From Bacillota bacterium (GTDB lineage: Bacteria > Bacillota > Bacilli > Bacillales_B > DSM-18226): a stretch of 5,930 nt of DNA. The translations under genes were made by a program, and so were the position numbers. The notes below the pieces were generated by a model. That model was not told the DNA's origin, ran no database searches, and saw only the letters and a program-made list of their open reading frames with translations. The DNA lies in assembly GCA_021821235.1 (NCBI GenBank), contig JAKACS010000229.1:1-5930 (forward strand). The letters run 5' to 3'. Shown in pieces: positions 1 through 5,825 of this stretch (position 1 is its first letter; every line of letters starts with the position of its first letter).

Positions 1-1159
1 TGAAGCGAACGAATATATACGCGGTGTCATTCAGAAAAAAAACGCCAAAAAAATTGTAAAATCAAAATCAATGGTAACGGAAGAAATCAGCTTAAACGCC
101 GTCTTGGAAGAAGAAGGCTGCGAGGTGGTTGAAACTGATCTCGGCGAATATATTCTGCAAATCGATGACCATGACCCGCCATCGCATATTGTCGTGCCAG
201 CATTGCATAAAAACAAGGAGCAAATCCGCGATGTATTTGCAGAAAAACTAGGTTATGATAAGACGTCAAAACCTGAGGAACTGGCACAGTTTGCTCGTGA
301 AACTTTACGCAAAAAATATTTAGCTGCCGATATTGGCATTACTGGCTGCAACTTTGCAGTAGCAGAAACCGGCTCTTTTAGTCTCGTAACAAACGAAGGG
401 AATGCTGACCTTGTCACCGCGCTGCCGAAAACGCAAATAACGGTAATGGGGATGGAAAGAATCGTGCCAACCTTTGAAGAAATGGAAGTACTTGTAAGTT
501 TGTTGACAAGAAGCGCGGTGGGCCAAAAGTTAACAAGCTATATTACGGTTCTTACCGGACCCCGGGAAGAGCTGGACGCTGATGGACCAGAAGAATTCCA
601 TCTTGTGATTGTCGATAACGGACGTTCAGGGATTTTGGGTGGTGAATTCCAATCCGTTCTTCAGTGCATTCGTTGTGCCGCGTGCATTAATGTTTGCCCA
701 GTATACCGCCATGTCGGCGGACATTCATACGGATCGATCTATTCCGGTCCAATTGGTGCGGTGTTGTCACCGTTGCTTGGTGGATATGACGAATACAAAG
801 AGCTTCCATATGCTTCGTCATTATGCGGTGCTTGCACAGAAGTATGCCCTGTAAAGATACCGTTGCACAATTTGTTATTAAAGCACCGTCAAGTAATCGT
901 TGAAAAAGAAGGCAAAGCACCGATTTCGGAAAAATTAGCGATGAAGGCGTTTGGCCTTGGTGCTGCCTCGCCAATGTTGTATAAGCTTGGTTCGAAAATT
1001 GCCCCGGCAGCGATGAATCCATTCATGGACGGAGGCAAAATTTCTAAAGGGCCTGGGCCACTTAAGGCATGGACGGAAATCCGCGATTTTCCCGCTCCGA
1101 ATAAAGAACGATTTAGAGACTGGTATAAAAATCGCGAAAAAGGAGAGAAAAAATCATGA
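1..1159 (+). CDS. lutB: Lactate utilisation iron-sulfur protein LutB, 5' partial
   Basis: LutB is the iron-sulfur subunit of the cytoplasmic LutABC complex, which oxidises L-lactate to pyruvate so that lactate can serve as a carbon source. The frame is open from base 2 with no stop. The 23 codons before the ATG at 71 continue the family alignment (they encode [10 protein letters not shown] and then KIVKSKS), so that ATG is internal and the real start lies upstream of the window. About 385 codons are visible; Bacillus LutB is close to 480 residues, so roughly 90-95 are missing. The N-terminal part is a LUD domain ([30 protein letters not shown]). Counting from the codon at 71, two ferredoxin-like motifs follow: C199-x2-C202-x2-C205-x3-C209-P and C252-x2-C255-x3-C259-P. 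The conserved C-terminal tail ([19 protein letters not shown]) is intact. The stop overlaps lutC as ATGA. The call comes from remembered family sequence and is very secure. Confidence 0.96.
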   Translation, partial: EANEYIRGVIQKKNAKKIVKSKSMVTEEISLNAVLEEEGCEVVETDLGEYILQIDDHDPPSHIVVPALHKNKEQIRDVFAEKLGYDKTSKPEELAQFARETLRKKYLAADIGITGCNFAVAETGSFSLVTNEGNADLVTALPKTQITVMGMERIVPTFEEMEVLVSLLTRSAVGQKLTSYITVLTGPREELDADGPEEFHLVIVDNGRSGILGGEFQSVLQCIRCAACINVCPVYRHVGGHSYGSIYSGPIGAVLSPLLGGYDEYKELPYASSLCGACTEVCPVKIPLHNLLLKHRQVIVEKEGKAPISEKLAMKAFGLGAASPMLYKLGSKIAPAAMNPFMDGGKISKGPGPLKAWTEIRDFPAPNKERFRDWYKNREKGEKKS

Positions 1160-1875
1160 CGGGTACGATTCAAAACCGGGAAAATTTTCTCAATCAAATC
1201 GCAAACAACCTCGGCCGCGCGCGAATCACAACACCGGTTGAAAGACCAAAGTGGAAGCATCAACCGCAGCATGAAGTGTTAAAAAATGCTGATCAGGACG
1301 AACTTTTGGAAGTGCTGATTAAACAATGCAAAAACATTCATACAGCCATTCTAATTACTGAGAGCAAAACCTTGGCGACAACCTTAAAAGAGGTTGTTAA
1401 CGAGTTTGGTGGCGGTTCGGTAATCACTTGGAAGGATGAACGCTTCAGCAAATGGGGGCTGGGTCGTTTATTGAAACAGGAATGGCCTGCAGAATCAATT
1501 GATGTCCATGAATGGGACTATAAGCTTGGAGCAGAGAATGTTGCTATAGCAGAGCGGGCAAATGTAGGAATCACAATTAGTGACATTACTCTTGCCGAAT
1601 CAGGGACTGTTGTTCTTTTTAGCAATCAAAACCGCGGAAGAACCGTCAGCTTTTTGCCTACCACTTATATTGCCCTTGTACCGAAAAGCACCATTGTTCC
1701 AAGAATGACCCAAGCCGCACAGAAAATGCGCGAGATTGAGAAACAGGGAGGGGAAGTTCCCTCCTGCGTCAACTTCATTACCGGTCCAAGCAACTCGGCC
1801 GATATTGAATTAAACCTGGTCGTTGGTGTTCATGGTCCAGTAAAGGCTGCATATATTGTAATTAGCGATCTGTAA
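1156..1875 (+). CDS. lutC: Lactate utilisation protein LutC (LUD domain)
   Basis: LutC is the third subunit of the LutABC L-lactate oxidation complex. It carries a LUD domain and no iron-sulfur motif. The 239 residues match the usual length of about 240. Conserved LUD features are visible: [16 protein letters not shown] at about 139-154, a [17 protein letters not shown] block at about 162-178, and the C-terminal [19 protein letters not shown] block at about 210-228. The start is the ATG at 1156. It overlaps the lutB stop in an ATGA junction and is preceded by an AAGGAG Shine-Dalgarno at 1140-1145, lying inside the lutB 3' end with 10 bases to the ATG. This arrangement suggests translational coupling and near-equal subunit amounts. 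A hairpin terminator begins 5 bases after the stop, so lutC is the last gene of the operon. The 5' end of the operon and its promoter are outside the window. No truncation or frameshift is seen. Confidence 0.95.
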   Translation: MTGTIQNRENFLNQIANNLGRARITTPVERPKWKHQPQHEVLKNADQDELLEVLIKQCKNIHTAILITESKTLATTLKEVVNEFGGGSVITWKDERFSKWGLGRLLKQEWPAESIDVHEWDYKLGAENVAIAERANVGITISDITLAESGTVVLFSNQNRGRTVSFLPTTYIALVPKSTIVPRMTQAAQKMREIEKQGGEVPSCVNFITGPSNSADIELNLVVGVHGPVKAAYIVISDL

Positions 1876-1880
1876 CAATC

Positions 1881-1911
1881 GGTTCGTCTCTTTAAAAGAG
1901 ACGAACCTTTT
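1881..1911 (+). terminator. Rho-independent terminator of the lut operon
   Basis: A perfect 11-bp stem (GGTTCGTCTCT at 1881-1891 pairing with AGAGACGAACC at 1897-1907) encloses a 5-base loop. It is followed by only four T residues (1908-1911) and starts five bases after the lutC stop. The T-run is short, so some read-through is possible. The opposite strand lacks a T-run at the matching place, so it probably works in one direction. Confidence 0.88.
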
Positions 1912-1987
1912 AACATTGAAAAAGCGATTATGGAATTGTTTGGGATTTAGTTGTAGAAAAGCTATAAAAAGTCGTCGAATCCACTAT

Positions 1988-2038
1988 CAAATTCGCAAAG
2001 TTCCTCCGAAATCTGCAAAATTCGTCTCAAAATTCGTC
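1988..2038. repeat. Short degenerate repeat cluster with AAAATTCG units
   Basis: AAAATTCGTC occurs twice as an exact direct repeat at 2017-2026 and 2029-2038 (period 12). A related CAAATTCGC lies at 1988-1996, and the intervening segment at 2008-2020 (CGAAATCTGCAAA) resembles a diverged unit. The units are too few and too short for a CRISPR array or a typical minisatellite. I see no coding sense in them and do not know their function. Confidence 0.5.
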
Positions 2039-2046
2039 ATCACAAT

Positions 2047-2064
2047 AATTGTTATATAACAATT
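2047..2064. promoter_or_regulatory. 18-bp perfect palindrome, candidate operator
   Basis: AATTGTTATATAACAATT is a perfect dyad with core GTTATATAAC (2051-2060). A near-copy of the core, GTTATATAAT, lies at 2073-2082, exactly 22 bp downstream and so about two helical turns away on the same DNA face. Outer arms AATAATT (2044-2050) and AATTATT (2080-2086) also form a 7-bp inverted pair around both elements. This fits a tandem dimeric regulator site in front of the oxidoreductase operon. No regulator can be named from the sequence, and AT-rich DNA gives some palindromes by chance. Confidence 0.45.
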
Positions 2065-2072
2065 TATAATCT

Positions 2073-2086
2073 GTTATATAATTATT
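2073..2086. promoter_or_regulatory. Second GTTATATAA element, possibly also a -10 hexamer
   Basis: The core GTTATATAAT matches the upstream palindrome core in 9 of 10 bases but loses symmetry on its right side. It contains a perfect TATAAT (2077-2082). The best -35-like sequence, TTGTTA at 2049-2054 inside the first palindrome, is 22 bases away, which is too far for an ordinary SigA promoter. If this is a promoter it would need an activator. The element could equally be a weaker second operator. Confidence 0.3.
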
Positions 2087-2118
2087 CTCATTTAATAAAG
2101 CTGAATATAATAACGTTT

Positions 2119-2148
2119 TTATCAAATAAAAACAATGTGTACTACAAA
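2119..2148 (+). promoter_or_regulatory. Weak SigA-like promoter candidate for the oxidoreductase operon
   Basis: TTATCA (2119-2124; four of six match TTGACA) is followed 18 bases later by TACAAA (2143-2148; four of six match TATAAT). Transcription would begin near 2155, at the edge of the 15-bp palindrome, leaving a leader of about 200 bases. This is the best-spaced pair I found on this strand, but it is weak. The isolated TATAAT at 2106-2111 is a competing candidate, with TTCTCA 15 bases upstream. Confidence 0.25.
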
Positions 2149-2156
2149 ATATTTTA

Positions 2157-2171
2157 AAATGTTTAACATTT
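2157..2171. promoter_or_regulatory. 15-bp palindrome, candidate operator
   Basis: AAATGTT-T-AACATTT is a perfect 7-bp inverted repeat around one central base. It is followed immediately by GTCACA (2172-2177). It lies just downstream of the weak promoter candidate, where a bound repressor would block initiation. The TCACA half has only a poor partner in the expected Fnr spacing (8 of 10 bases overall), so it does not make a convincing Fnr site. Confidence 0.33.
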
Positions 2172-2277
2172 GTCACAGCTTATGAAAAAATGTTGCCATA
2201 CAATAATGACAGGGAAGTTAATTTTACTAAAAACAACTTAATTTCTGAAAAACATAGAGATAACAACGAGCCATGCT

Positions 2278-2311
2278 CATGCTTAGGCACTGCCTGTAAA
2301 TCACAAGCATG
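2278..2311 (+). other. Imperfect hairpin in the oxidoreductase leader
   Basis: CATGCTT (2278-2284) pairs with AAGCATG (2305-2311). Stacked directly on the 5' arm is a nested AGGC (2285-2288) that pairs with GCCT (2292-2295), leaving a 9-base bulge on the 3' side. TTTTCTTT follows at 2312-2319, giving it an attenuator-like look. A competing small hairpin GAGC/GCTC (2268-2271 with 2275-2278) overlaps its 5' arm. The bulge makes it a weak terminator, so it may be only a structured leader. Confidence 0.3.
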
Positions 2312-2325
2312 TTTTCTTTATGAAA

Positions 2326-2339
2326 ATTTCTTAAGAAAT
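2326..2339. promoter_or_regulatory. 14-bp palindrome directly upstream of the ribosome binding site
   Basis: ATTTCTTAAGAAAT is a perfect dyad ending a few bases before the Shine-Dalgarno. In RNA it would form a 5-bp stem with a TTAA loop; in DNA it could be a protein site. It is short and AT-rich, so chance is a real alternative. Confidence 0.28.
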
Positions 2340-2341
2340 AG

Positions 2342-2354
2342 AGGGAGGGAGATT
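2342..2354 (+). promoter_or_regulatory. Ribosome binding site that sets the gamma-delta gene start
   Basis: AGGGAGGGAG includes a GGAGG core at 2344-2348, six bases before the ATG at 2355. The only earlier in-frame ATG (2190) has no purine-rich sequence before it. This site therefore supports 2355 as the start and argues against the 55-residue longer reading. Confidence 0.85.
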
Positions 2355-3368
2355 ATGTCAGTCTTACCAAAGAAAAATGACCTCGGATTTTATGAAATCC
2401 GCCTTGAATCAATTGGAGGACTTGGAGCCAATTTGGCCGGAAAAATGCTGGCTGAAGCAGCAATATTAGGACTCGGTTTAAACGGTTCCAACTTTTCATC
2501 CTACGGTTCGGAAAAGAAAGGATCTCCAGTAAAGAGTTTTATTCGTTTTTGTGATCCGGGAGTTCCGATTCGCGACCATAGCCCAATCGAACAGCCGCAT
2601 GTAGTTGGTGTTTTTCACGAAGCATTATACAAAACAATCGATGTTGTTAGCGGGCTGAATGCAGATGGAATCGTTCTCGTGAATACGACGCGTGATTTTG
2701 ACGATGTAAAAAAAGATTTAAAATTGGAATACGGCACACTTGCTATTGTGGATGCGCTTAACATTGCGGTTGAAGAAAAAACGAAAGTCAATACAGCGAT
2801 GCTGGGAGCACTTTACCGAATTTGTGACTTCCTCGACCCTGATAACATGAGGGGCGTTATCCGAAAAACATTTGAAAAGAAATATCCGCATCTTGTGGAA
2901 CCGAATATCCGCACGTTCAACCGCGGTTATAATGAGGTTCAATTTAAAGAATACAAAGTTCCAGAAGGAGCTGAAGGAAAAAGCTTTTCCCGGCCGCAGC
3001 CGTTGCTCGGCTATTTGACACAAGAGCTCGGCGGTGTCGTCACTGCACAAGCAAATAGTATTTTAAAAGATTTGAGCGGATCAAGACAAGGATTTTTGCC
3101 TGAGTTTAAGCAAGAAGCCTGCATTAACTGCGCTGCCTGCGATAACGTCTGCCCAGATATGTGCTTTGTTTGGGAAGAAGGCGAGGATAAGCGTGGCAGA
3201 AAACAAATGTTTTTAAAAGGTATTGACTATCAATATTGCAAAGGCTGCTTAAAATGCGTGGAAGCTTGCCCGACAGATGCATTAAGCGACCTACGGGAAA
3301 TGATCGGCTATGCTGACGAACACCGCGTGAAGCAAAACTTTCCTTATGTGGCAGGGGGGATCGCATAA
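2355..3368 (+). CDS. 2-oxoacid:ferredoxin oxidoreductase, fused gamma-delta subunit
   Basis: This subunit carries the CoA-associated gamma domain and the electron-output ferredoxin delta domain of a pyruvate/2-oxoacid:ferredoxin oxidoreductase, partner of the alpha-beta protein encoded next. With the start at 2355 it has 337 residues. Residues ~12-200 form the gamma domain, with the glycine-rich IGGLGANLAGKML (20-32) and the SYGSEKKGSPVKSFIRF segment (49-65) typical of the family. A linker follows (~200-250). Residues ~251-320 form a two-cluster ferredoxin domain: C256-x2-C259-x2-C262-x3-C266-P and C295-x2-C298-x2-C301-x3-C305-P, enough for two [4Fe-4S] clusters. The stop overlaps the next start by one base (TAATG), implying translational coupling. 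The frame stays open upstream to an ATG at 2190, but only 2355 has a ribosome binding site and the domain begins soon after it. Family assignment is firm; that pyruvate is the substrate is inferred. Confidence 0.92.
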   Translation: MSVLPKKNDLGFYEIRLESIGGLGANLAGKMLAEAAILGLGLNGSNFSSYGSEKKGSPVKSFIRFCDPGVPIRDHSPIEQPHVVGVFHEALYKTIDVVSGLNADGIVLVNTTRDFDDVKKDLKLEYGTLAIVDALNIAVEEKTKVNTAMLGALYRICDFLDPDNMRGVIRKTFEKKYPHLVEPNIRTFNRGYNEVQFKEYKVPEGAEGKSFSRPQPLLGYLTQELGGVVTAQANSILKDLSGSRQGFLPEFKQEACINCAACDNVCPDMCFVWEEGEDKRGRKQMFLKGIDYQYCKGCLKCVEACPTDALSDLREMIGYADEHRVKQNFPYVAGGIA

Positions 3369-5662
3369 TGGCAATTTTAGAAGAAAATTCAAATAATCAT
3401 TTGTTAACAGAACAGATTTCAGTGTTTGAATCTGGGAACGAAATGGCGGCTATGGCTGCCGCACAAATTAACTATCATATTATGGGCTATTTTCCGATTA
3501 CGCCTTCTACTGAAGTAGCGCAGTACTTAGACCAAATGAAAACGCGCGGCGAGCATGATATTAAATTGATTGCAGCTGACGGTGAACACGGCTCTGCAGG
3601 AATTTGTTACGGCGCAGCCGTAACAGGTGCAAGGGTGTTTAATGCAACGAGCGCAAACGGATTTTTATATATGCTTGAACAGCTTCCAGTTCAGTCCGGA
3701 ACACGTTTCCCAATGGTGCTGAACTTGGTTACACGCGCTGTCAGCGGGCCGCTCGATATTCGCGGCGACCATTCAGACTTGTACTATGCACTCAATACCG
3801 GCTGGGTTATTTTGACAGCAAAAACACCGCAGGCAGTCTATGACATGAATATCATGGCATTGAAAATTGCCGAGCATTCGAAAGTCCGTCTTCCAGTTAT
3901 TGTCGCATATGACGGCTTCTGGACTTCCCATCAAAAACGGCGTGTCGAATATTTCAAAAATCGCGCTGTTGTTCAGCAATTTGTTGGCGAGTGCAATACT
4001 GACTACAACTTTATCCGCGATCCCAAAAAACCGGTAACAATTGGTGCACATATGGATGGGGATAATCTCTTAAACAACCATTATCAGCAATCTGAAGCGA
4101 TGTATGCAGCAGGGGATGTTTTTAAAGAAGTAGCCGCCGAATACGCAAAATTGTCAGGAAGAGAATATCCGGTTCTTGATTTATATCATATGGATGATGC
4201 AGAAGTTGCAGTATTTCTTTTAAACTCTGCAGCGGAATCTGCAAAAGATGTCGTAGACAAACTTCGTAAACAAGGAATTAAAGCAGGTGTTATCAGCCCG
4301 AATATTCTTCGCCCATTCCCGGCAAAAGAAATTCGTGAAGCGCTGAAAAATGTAAAAGCTGTCTTAGTGGGTGAGCGTGCGGATTCCTTCGGAGCAGGCG
4401 GCCCGAACTTAACACATGAAGTAAAGTCTGCACTTCAAGACGATAAAGCGAATCAAACGATCGTGCTAAGCAGAGTTTTTGGGCTTGGCGGAAAAGATTT
4501 CTATGCATCAGATGCGGAAAGCTTTTTCCAAATGGCAATCGAAGCAATGGAAAAAGGCTATGCCGAAAAACCGTTTGACTATTATGGCATTGTTCCCGGC
4601 AATCCGGAAAAAGCCATTAAACCAGTGATTGAACCGCAGCATGGCGATGCGTACAAAACCGGTTTAATTGATGTCCAAATGGATCCCGATACAAATAAAT
4701 TAAAAGTAAAAATCCCGCCGCTTCGTGCTTTAACAACGAAGCCGAAACGACTGGCTTCAGGCCATGGTGCATGCCCTGGCTGCGGTATTTTCTCAGGCCT
4801 TGAATTGTTCTTTAAAGGGATTGAAGGCGATATTGTCACGCTTTTCCAAACAGGCTGTGCCTATGTTACGACAACATCGTATCCATATAGCTCCCACCGG
4901 CAGACAATGATGCATAACTTGTTCCAAAATGGTGCCGCAACACTTTCCGGTACGGTCGAAGCCTTCCTTGAACTAAAGCGCCGCGGGGAAATCCAAGTTT
5001 CCGATGATGCAACATTTGTAATGGTAACAGGTGACGGCGGAATGGATATCGGAATGGGCTCAGCGATTGGTACAGCGCTTCGCGGTCATAAGCTCATCAT
5101 GCTTGAATATGATAACGAAGGCTATATGAACACTGGTTCGCAAATGTCTTATTCAACGCCATTTGGTCATATGACAAGCACAACGGGTGTCGGGAAAACC
5201 CAAAAGGGGAAAGCATTCCACCATAAAGACACAGCCCAAATTATGGCTTCAACCAATATTCCTTATGTCTTTACCGGTTCTGAAGGATTTCCACAGGATT
5301 TGGTGAAAAAAGGTGCTAAAGCGCAGTGGTATGCGCAAAACGTCGGTACAGTTTACGGCAAAATCCTTATTACCTGTCCGTTAAACTGGAAATCAGAAGA
5401 TCGATATGGCAGCACAATTATGGAGGCAGCCGTTAATTCTTGTTTCTTCCCGCTTTATGAAGTTGAGCAAGGAGTTACTACCATTACGTACGATCCTGAA
5501 GCGAAGAGCAAGCGAATTCCGCTTTCCGACTGGTTAAAATATATGGGTAAAACAAAACATTTGCTAAAAGAAGAAAACAAGCCACTTTTAGAAGAATTTG
5601 AAACAGAAGTTGAAAAAAGATGGCAGCGTCTAAAAGCAAAGCACGACCATCCAATGCTTTAA
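3368..5662 (+). CDS. 2-oxoacid (probably pyruvate):ferredoxin oxidoreductase, fused alpha-beta subunit
   Basis: This is the catalytic subunit. It binds thiamine diphosphate (TPP), decarboxylates a 2-oxoacid, and passes electrons to the clusters of the gamma-delta partner, giving acyl-CoA. It has 764 residues. The alpha half includes YFPITPSTE (41-49, with substrate-site Thr45), DGEH (Glu73, the likely TPP-activating Glu), LVTRAVSGPLDIRGDHSD (120-137, with Arg123 at the likely carboxylate-binding position), and a second alpha domain at ~265-400. The beta half (~460-700) has GHGACPGCG with C469-x2-C472-x24-C497 and C670 in TCPLNW, the four expected ligands of the proximal [4Fe-4S] cluster. The TPP/Mg motif is GDGG (555-558) to DNEGYMNTGSQ (582-592). 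The beta motifs look PorB-like, favouring pyruvate; other 2-oxoacids remain possible. The start is ATG 3368 with AGGGGGG eight bases upstream. A terminator follows the gene. Every key residue I looked for is present. Confidence 0.93.
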   Translation: MAILEENSNNHLLTEQISVFESGNEMAAMAAAQINYHIMGYFPITPSTEVAQYLDQMKTRGEHDIKLIAADGEHGSAGICYGAAVTGARVFNATSANGFLYMLEQLPVQSGTRFPMVLNLVTRAVSGPLDIRGDHSDLYYALNTGWVILTAKTPQAVYDMNIMALKIAEHSKVRLPVIVAYDGFWTSHQKRRVEYFKNRAVVQQFVGECNTDYNFIRDPKKPVTIGAHMDGDNLLNNHYQQSEAMYAAGDVFKEVAAEYAKLSGREYPVLDLYHMDDAEVAVFLLNSAAESAKDVVDKLRKQGIKAGVISPNILRPFPAKEIREALKNVKAVLVGERADSFGAGGPNLTHEVKSALQDDKANQTIVLSRVFGLGGKDFYASDAESFFQMAIEAMEKGYAEKPFDYYGIVPGNPEKAIKPVIEPQHGDAYKTGLIDVQMDPDTNKLKVKIPPLRALTTKPKRLASGHGACPGCGIFSGLELFFKGIEGDIVTLFQTGCAYVTTTSYPYSSHRQTMMHNLFQNGAATLSGTVEAFLELKRRGEIQVSDDATFVMVTGDGGMDIGMGSAIGTALRGHKLIMLEYDNEGYMNTGSQMSYSTPFGHMTSTTGVGKTQKGKAFHHKDTAQIMASTNIPYVFTGSEGFPQDLVKKGAKAQWYAQNVGTVYGKILITCPLNWKSEDRYGSTIMEAAVNSCFFPLYEVEQGVTTITYDPEAKSKRIPLSDWLKYMGKTKHLLKEENKPLLEEFETEVEKRWQRLKAKHDHPML

Positions 5663-5673
5663 AAATATATTTT

Positions 5674-5707
5674 AAAAAAAGCAAGGTGCATAACACCTTG
5701 CTTTTTT
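5674..5707. terminator. Strong, probably bidirectional terminator after the oxidoreductase operon
   Basis: GCAAGGTG (5681-5688) pairs with CACCTTGC (5694-5701) around a CATAA loop. It is flanked by seven A residues (5674-5680) and six T residues (5702-5707), which both extend the stem and provide a T-run on either strand. It begins 12 bases after the alpha-beta stop. The right-hand gene reads in the same direction, so termination on the opposite strand may have no role here. Confidence 0.92.
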
Positions 5708-5756
5708 GCATTGATAAAACTCGTATTTTGTTTCCCGCTTTAGGTGCTTTGCTTAC

Positions 5757-5771
5757 TGGAAACGATTTGAA
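5757..5771 (+). promoter_or_regulatory. Weak cre-like sequence (catabolite control) upstream of the last gene
   Basis: TGGAAACGATTTGAA fits the Bacillus CcpA cre pattern TGNAANCGNWNNCAW except for G in place of C at one core position. It also overlaps the left part of an inverted repeat, GGAAAC (5758-5763) with GTTTCC (5774-5779). I find no good promoter pair around it. One core mismatch makes it a doubtful site. Confidence 0.2.
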
Positions 5772-5825
5772 GAGTTTCCTGCATTTGATAGGGTTTGGAA
5801 GATTTCTGTTGAAAGAAGGGGAAAA

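Larger units (their letters stand above)
1876..2354. other. 479-base intergenic control region between lutC and the oxidoreductase operon
   Basis: No convincing gene is present. After the lut terminator there is a stretch with the short motif AAATTCG repeated (1988-2038), then very AT-rich DNA from about 2040 to 2260. That DNA holds an 18-bp palindrome, a related element, a 15-bp palindrome and three perfect TATAAT hexamers (2065-2070, 2077-2082, 2106-2111), none with a good -35 at normal spacing. Closer to the gene are an imperfect hairpin (2278-2311), a 14-bp palindrome (2326-2339) and a strong ribosome binding site. From 2190 to 2354 the frame of the downstream gene stays open for 55 codons, but this looks like untranslated leader. 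I recognise no known riboswitch or T-box sequence here. Confidence 0.75.

Noticed and set aside
71..73. ATG at 71 as the start of lutB
   Set aside because: The frame is open to base 2 and the preceding 23 codons match the conserved LutB sequence, so this Met is internal; the ATG also lacks a ribosome binding site.
889..1272. 127-codon minus-strand frame over the lutB-lutC junction
   Set aside because: It lies wholly opposite two well-supported genes and shows no recognisable domain, so it is a shadow frame.
1988..2038. CRISPR array
   Set aside because: The repeats are about 10 bases with almost no spacers between them, unlike CRISPR repeats of 24-40 bases with unique spacers of similar size.
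2161..2177. Fnr or Rex operator around TCACA at 2173-2177
   Set aside because: The left half-site matches the Fnr half in only three of five bases and the Rex half in three of seven, which is too weak to annotate.
2182..2241. A 19-codon leader ORF (MKKCCHTIMTGKLILLKTT)
   Set aside because: No Shine-Dalgarno precedes it, its composition has no recognisable attenuator logic, and an AT-rich leader gives such short frames by chance.
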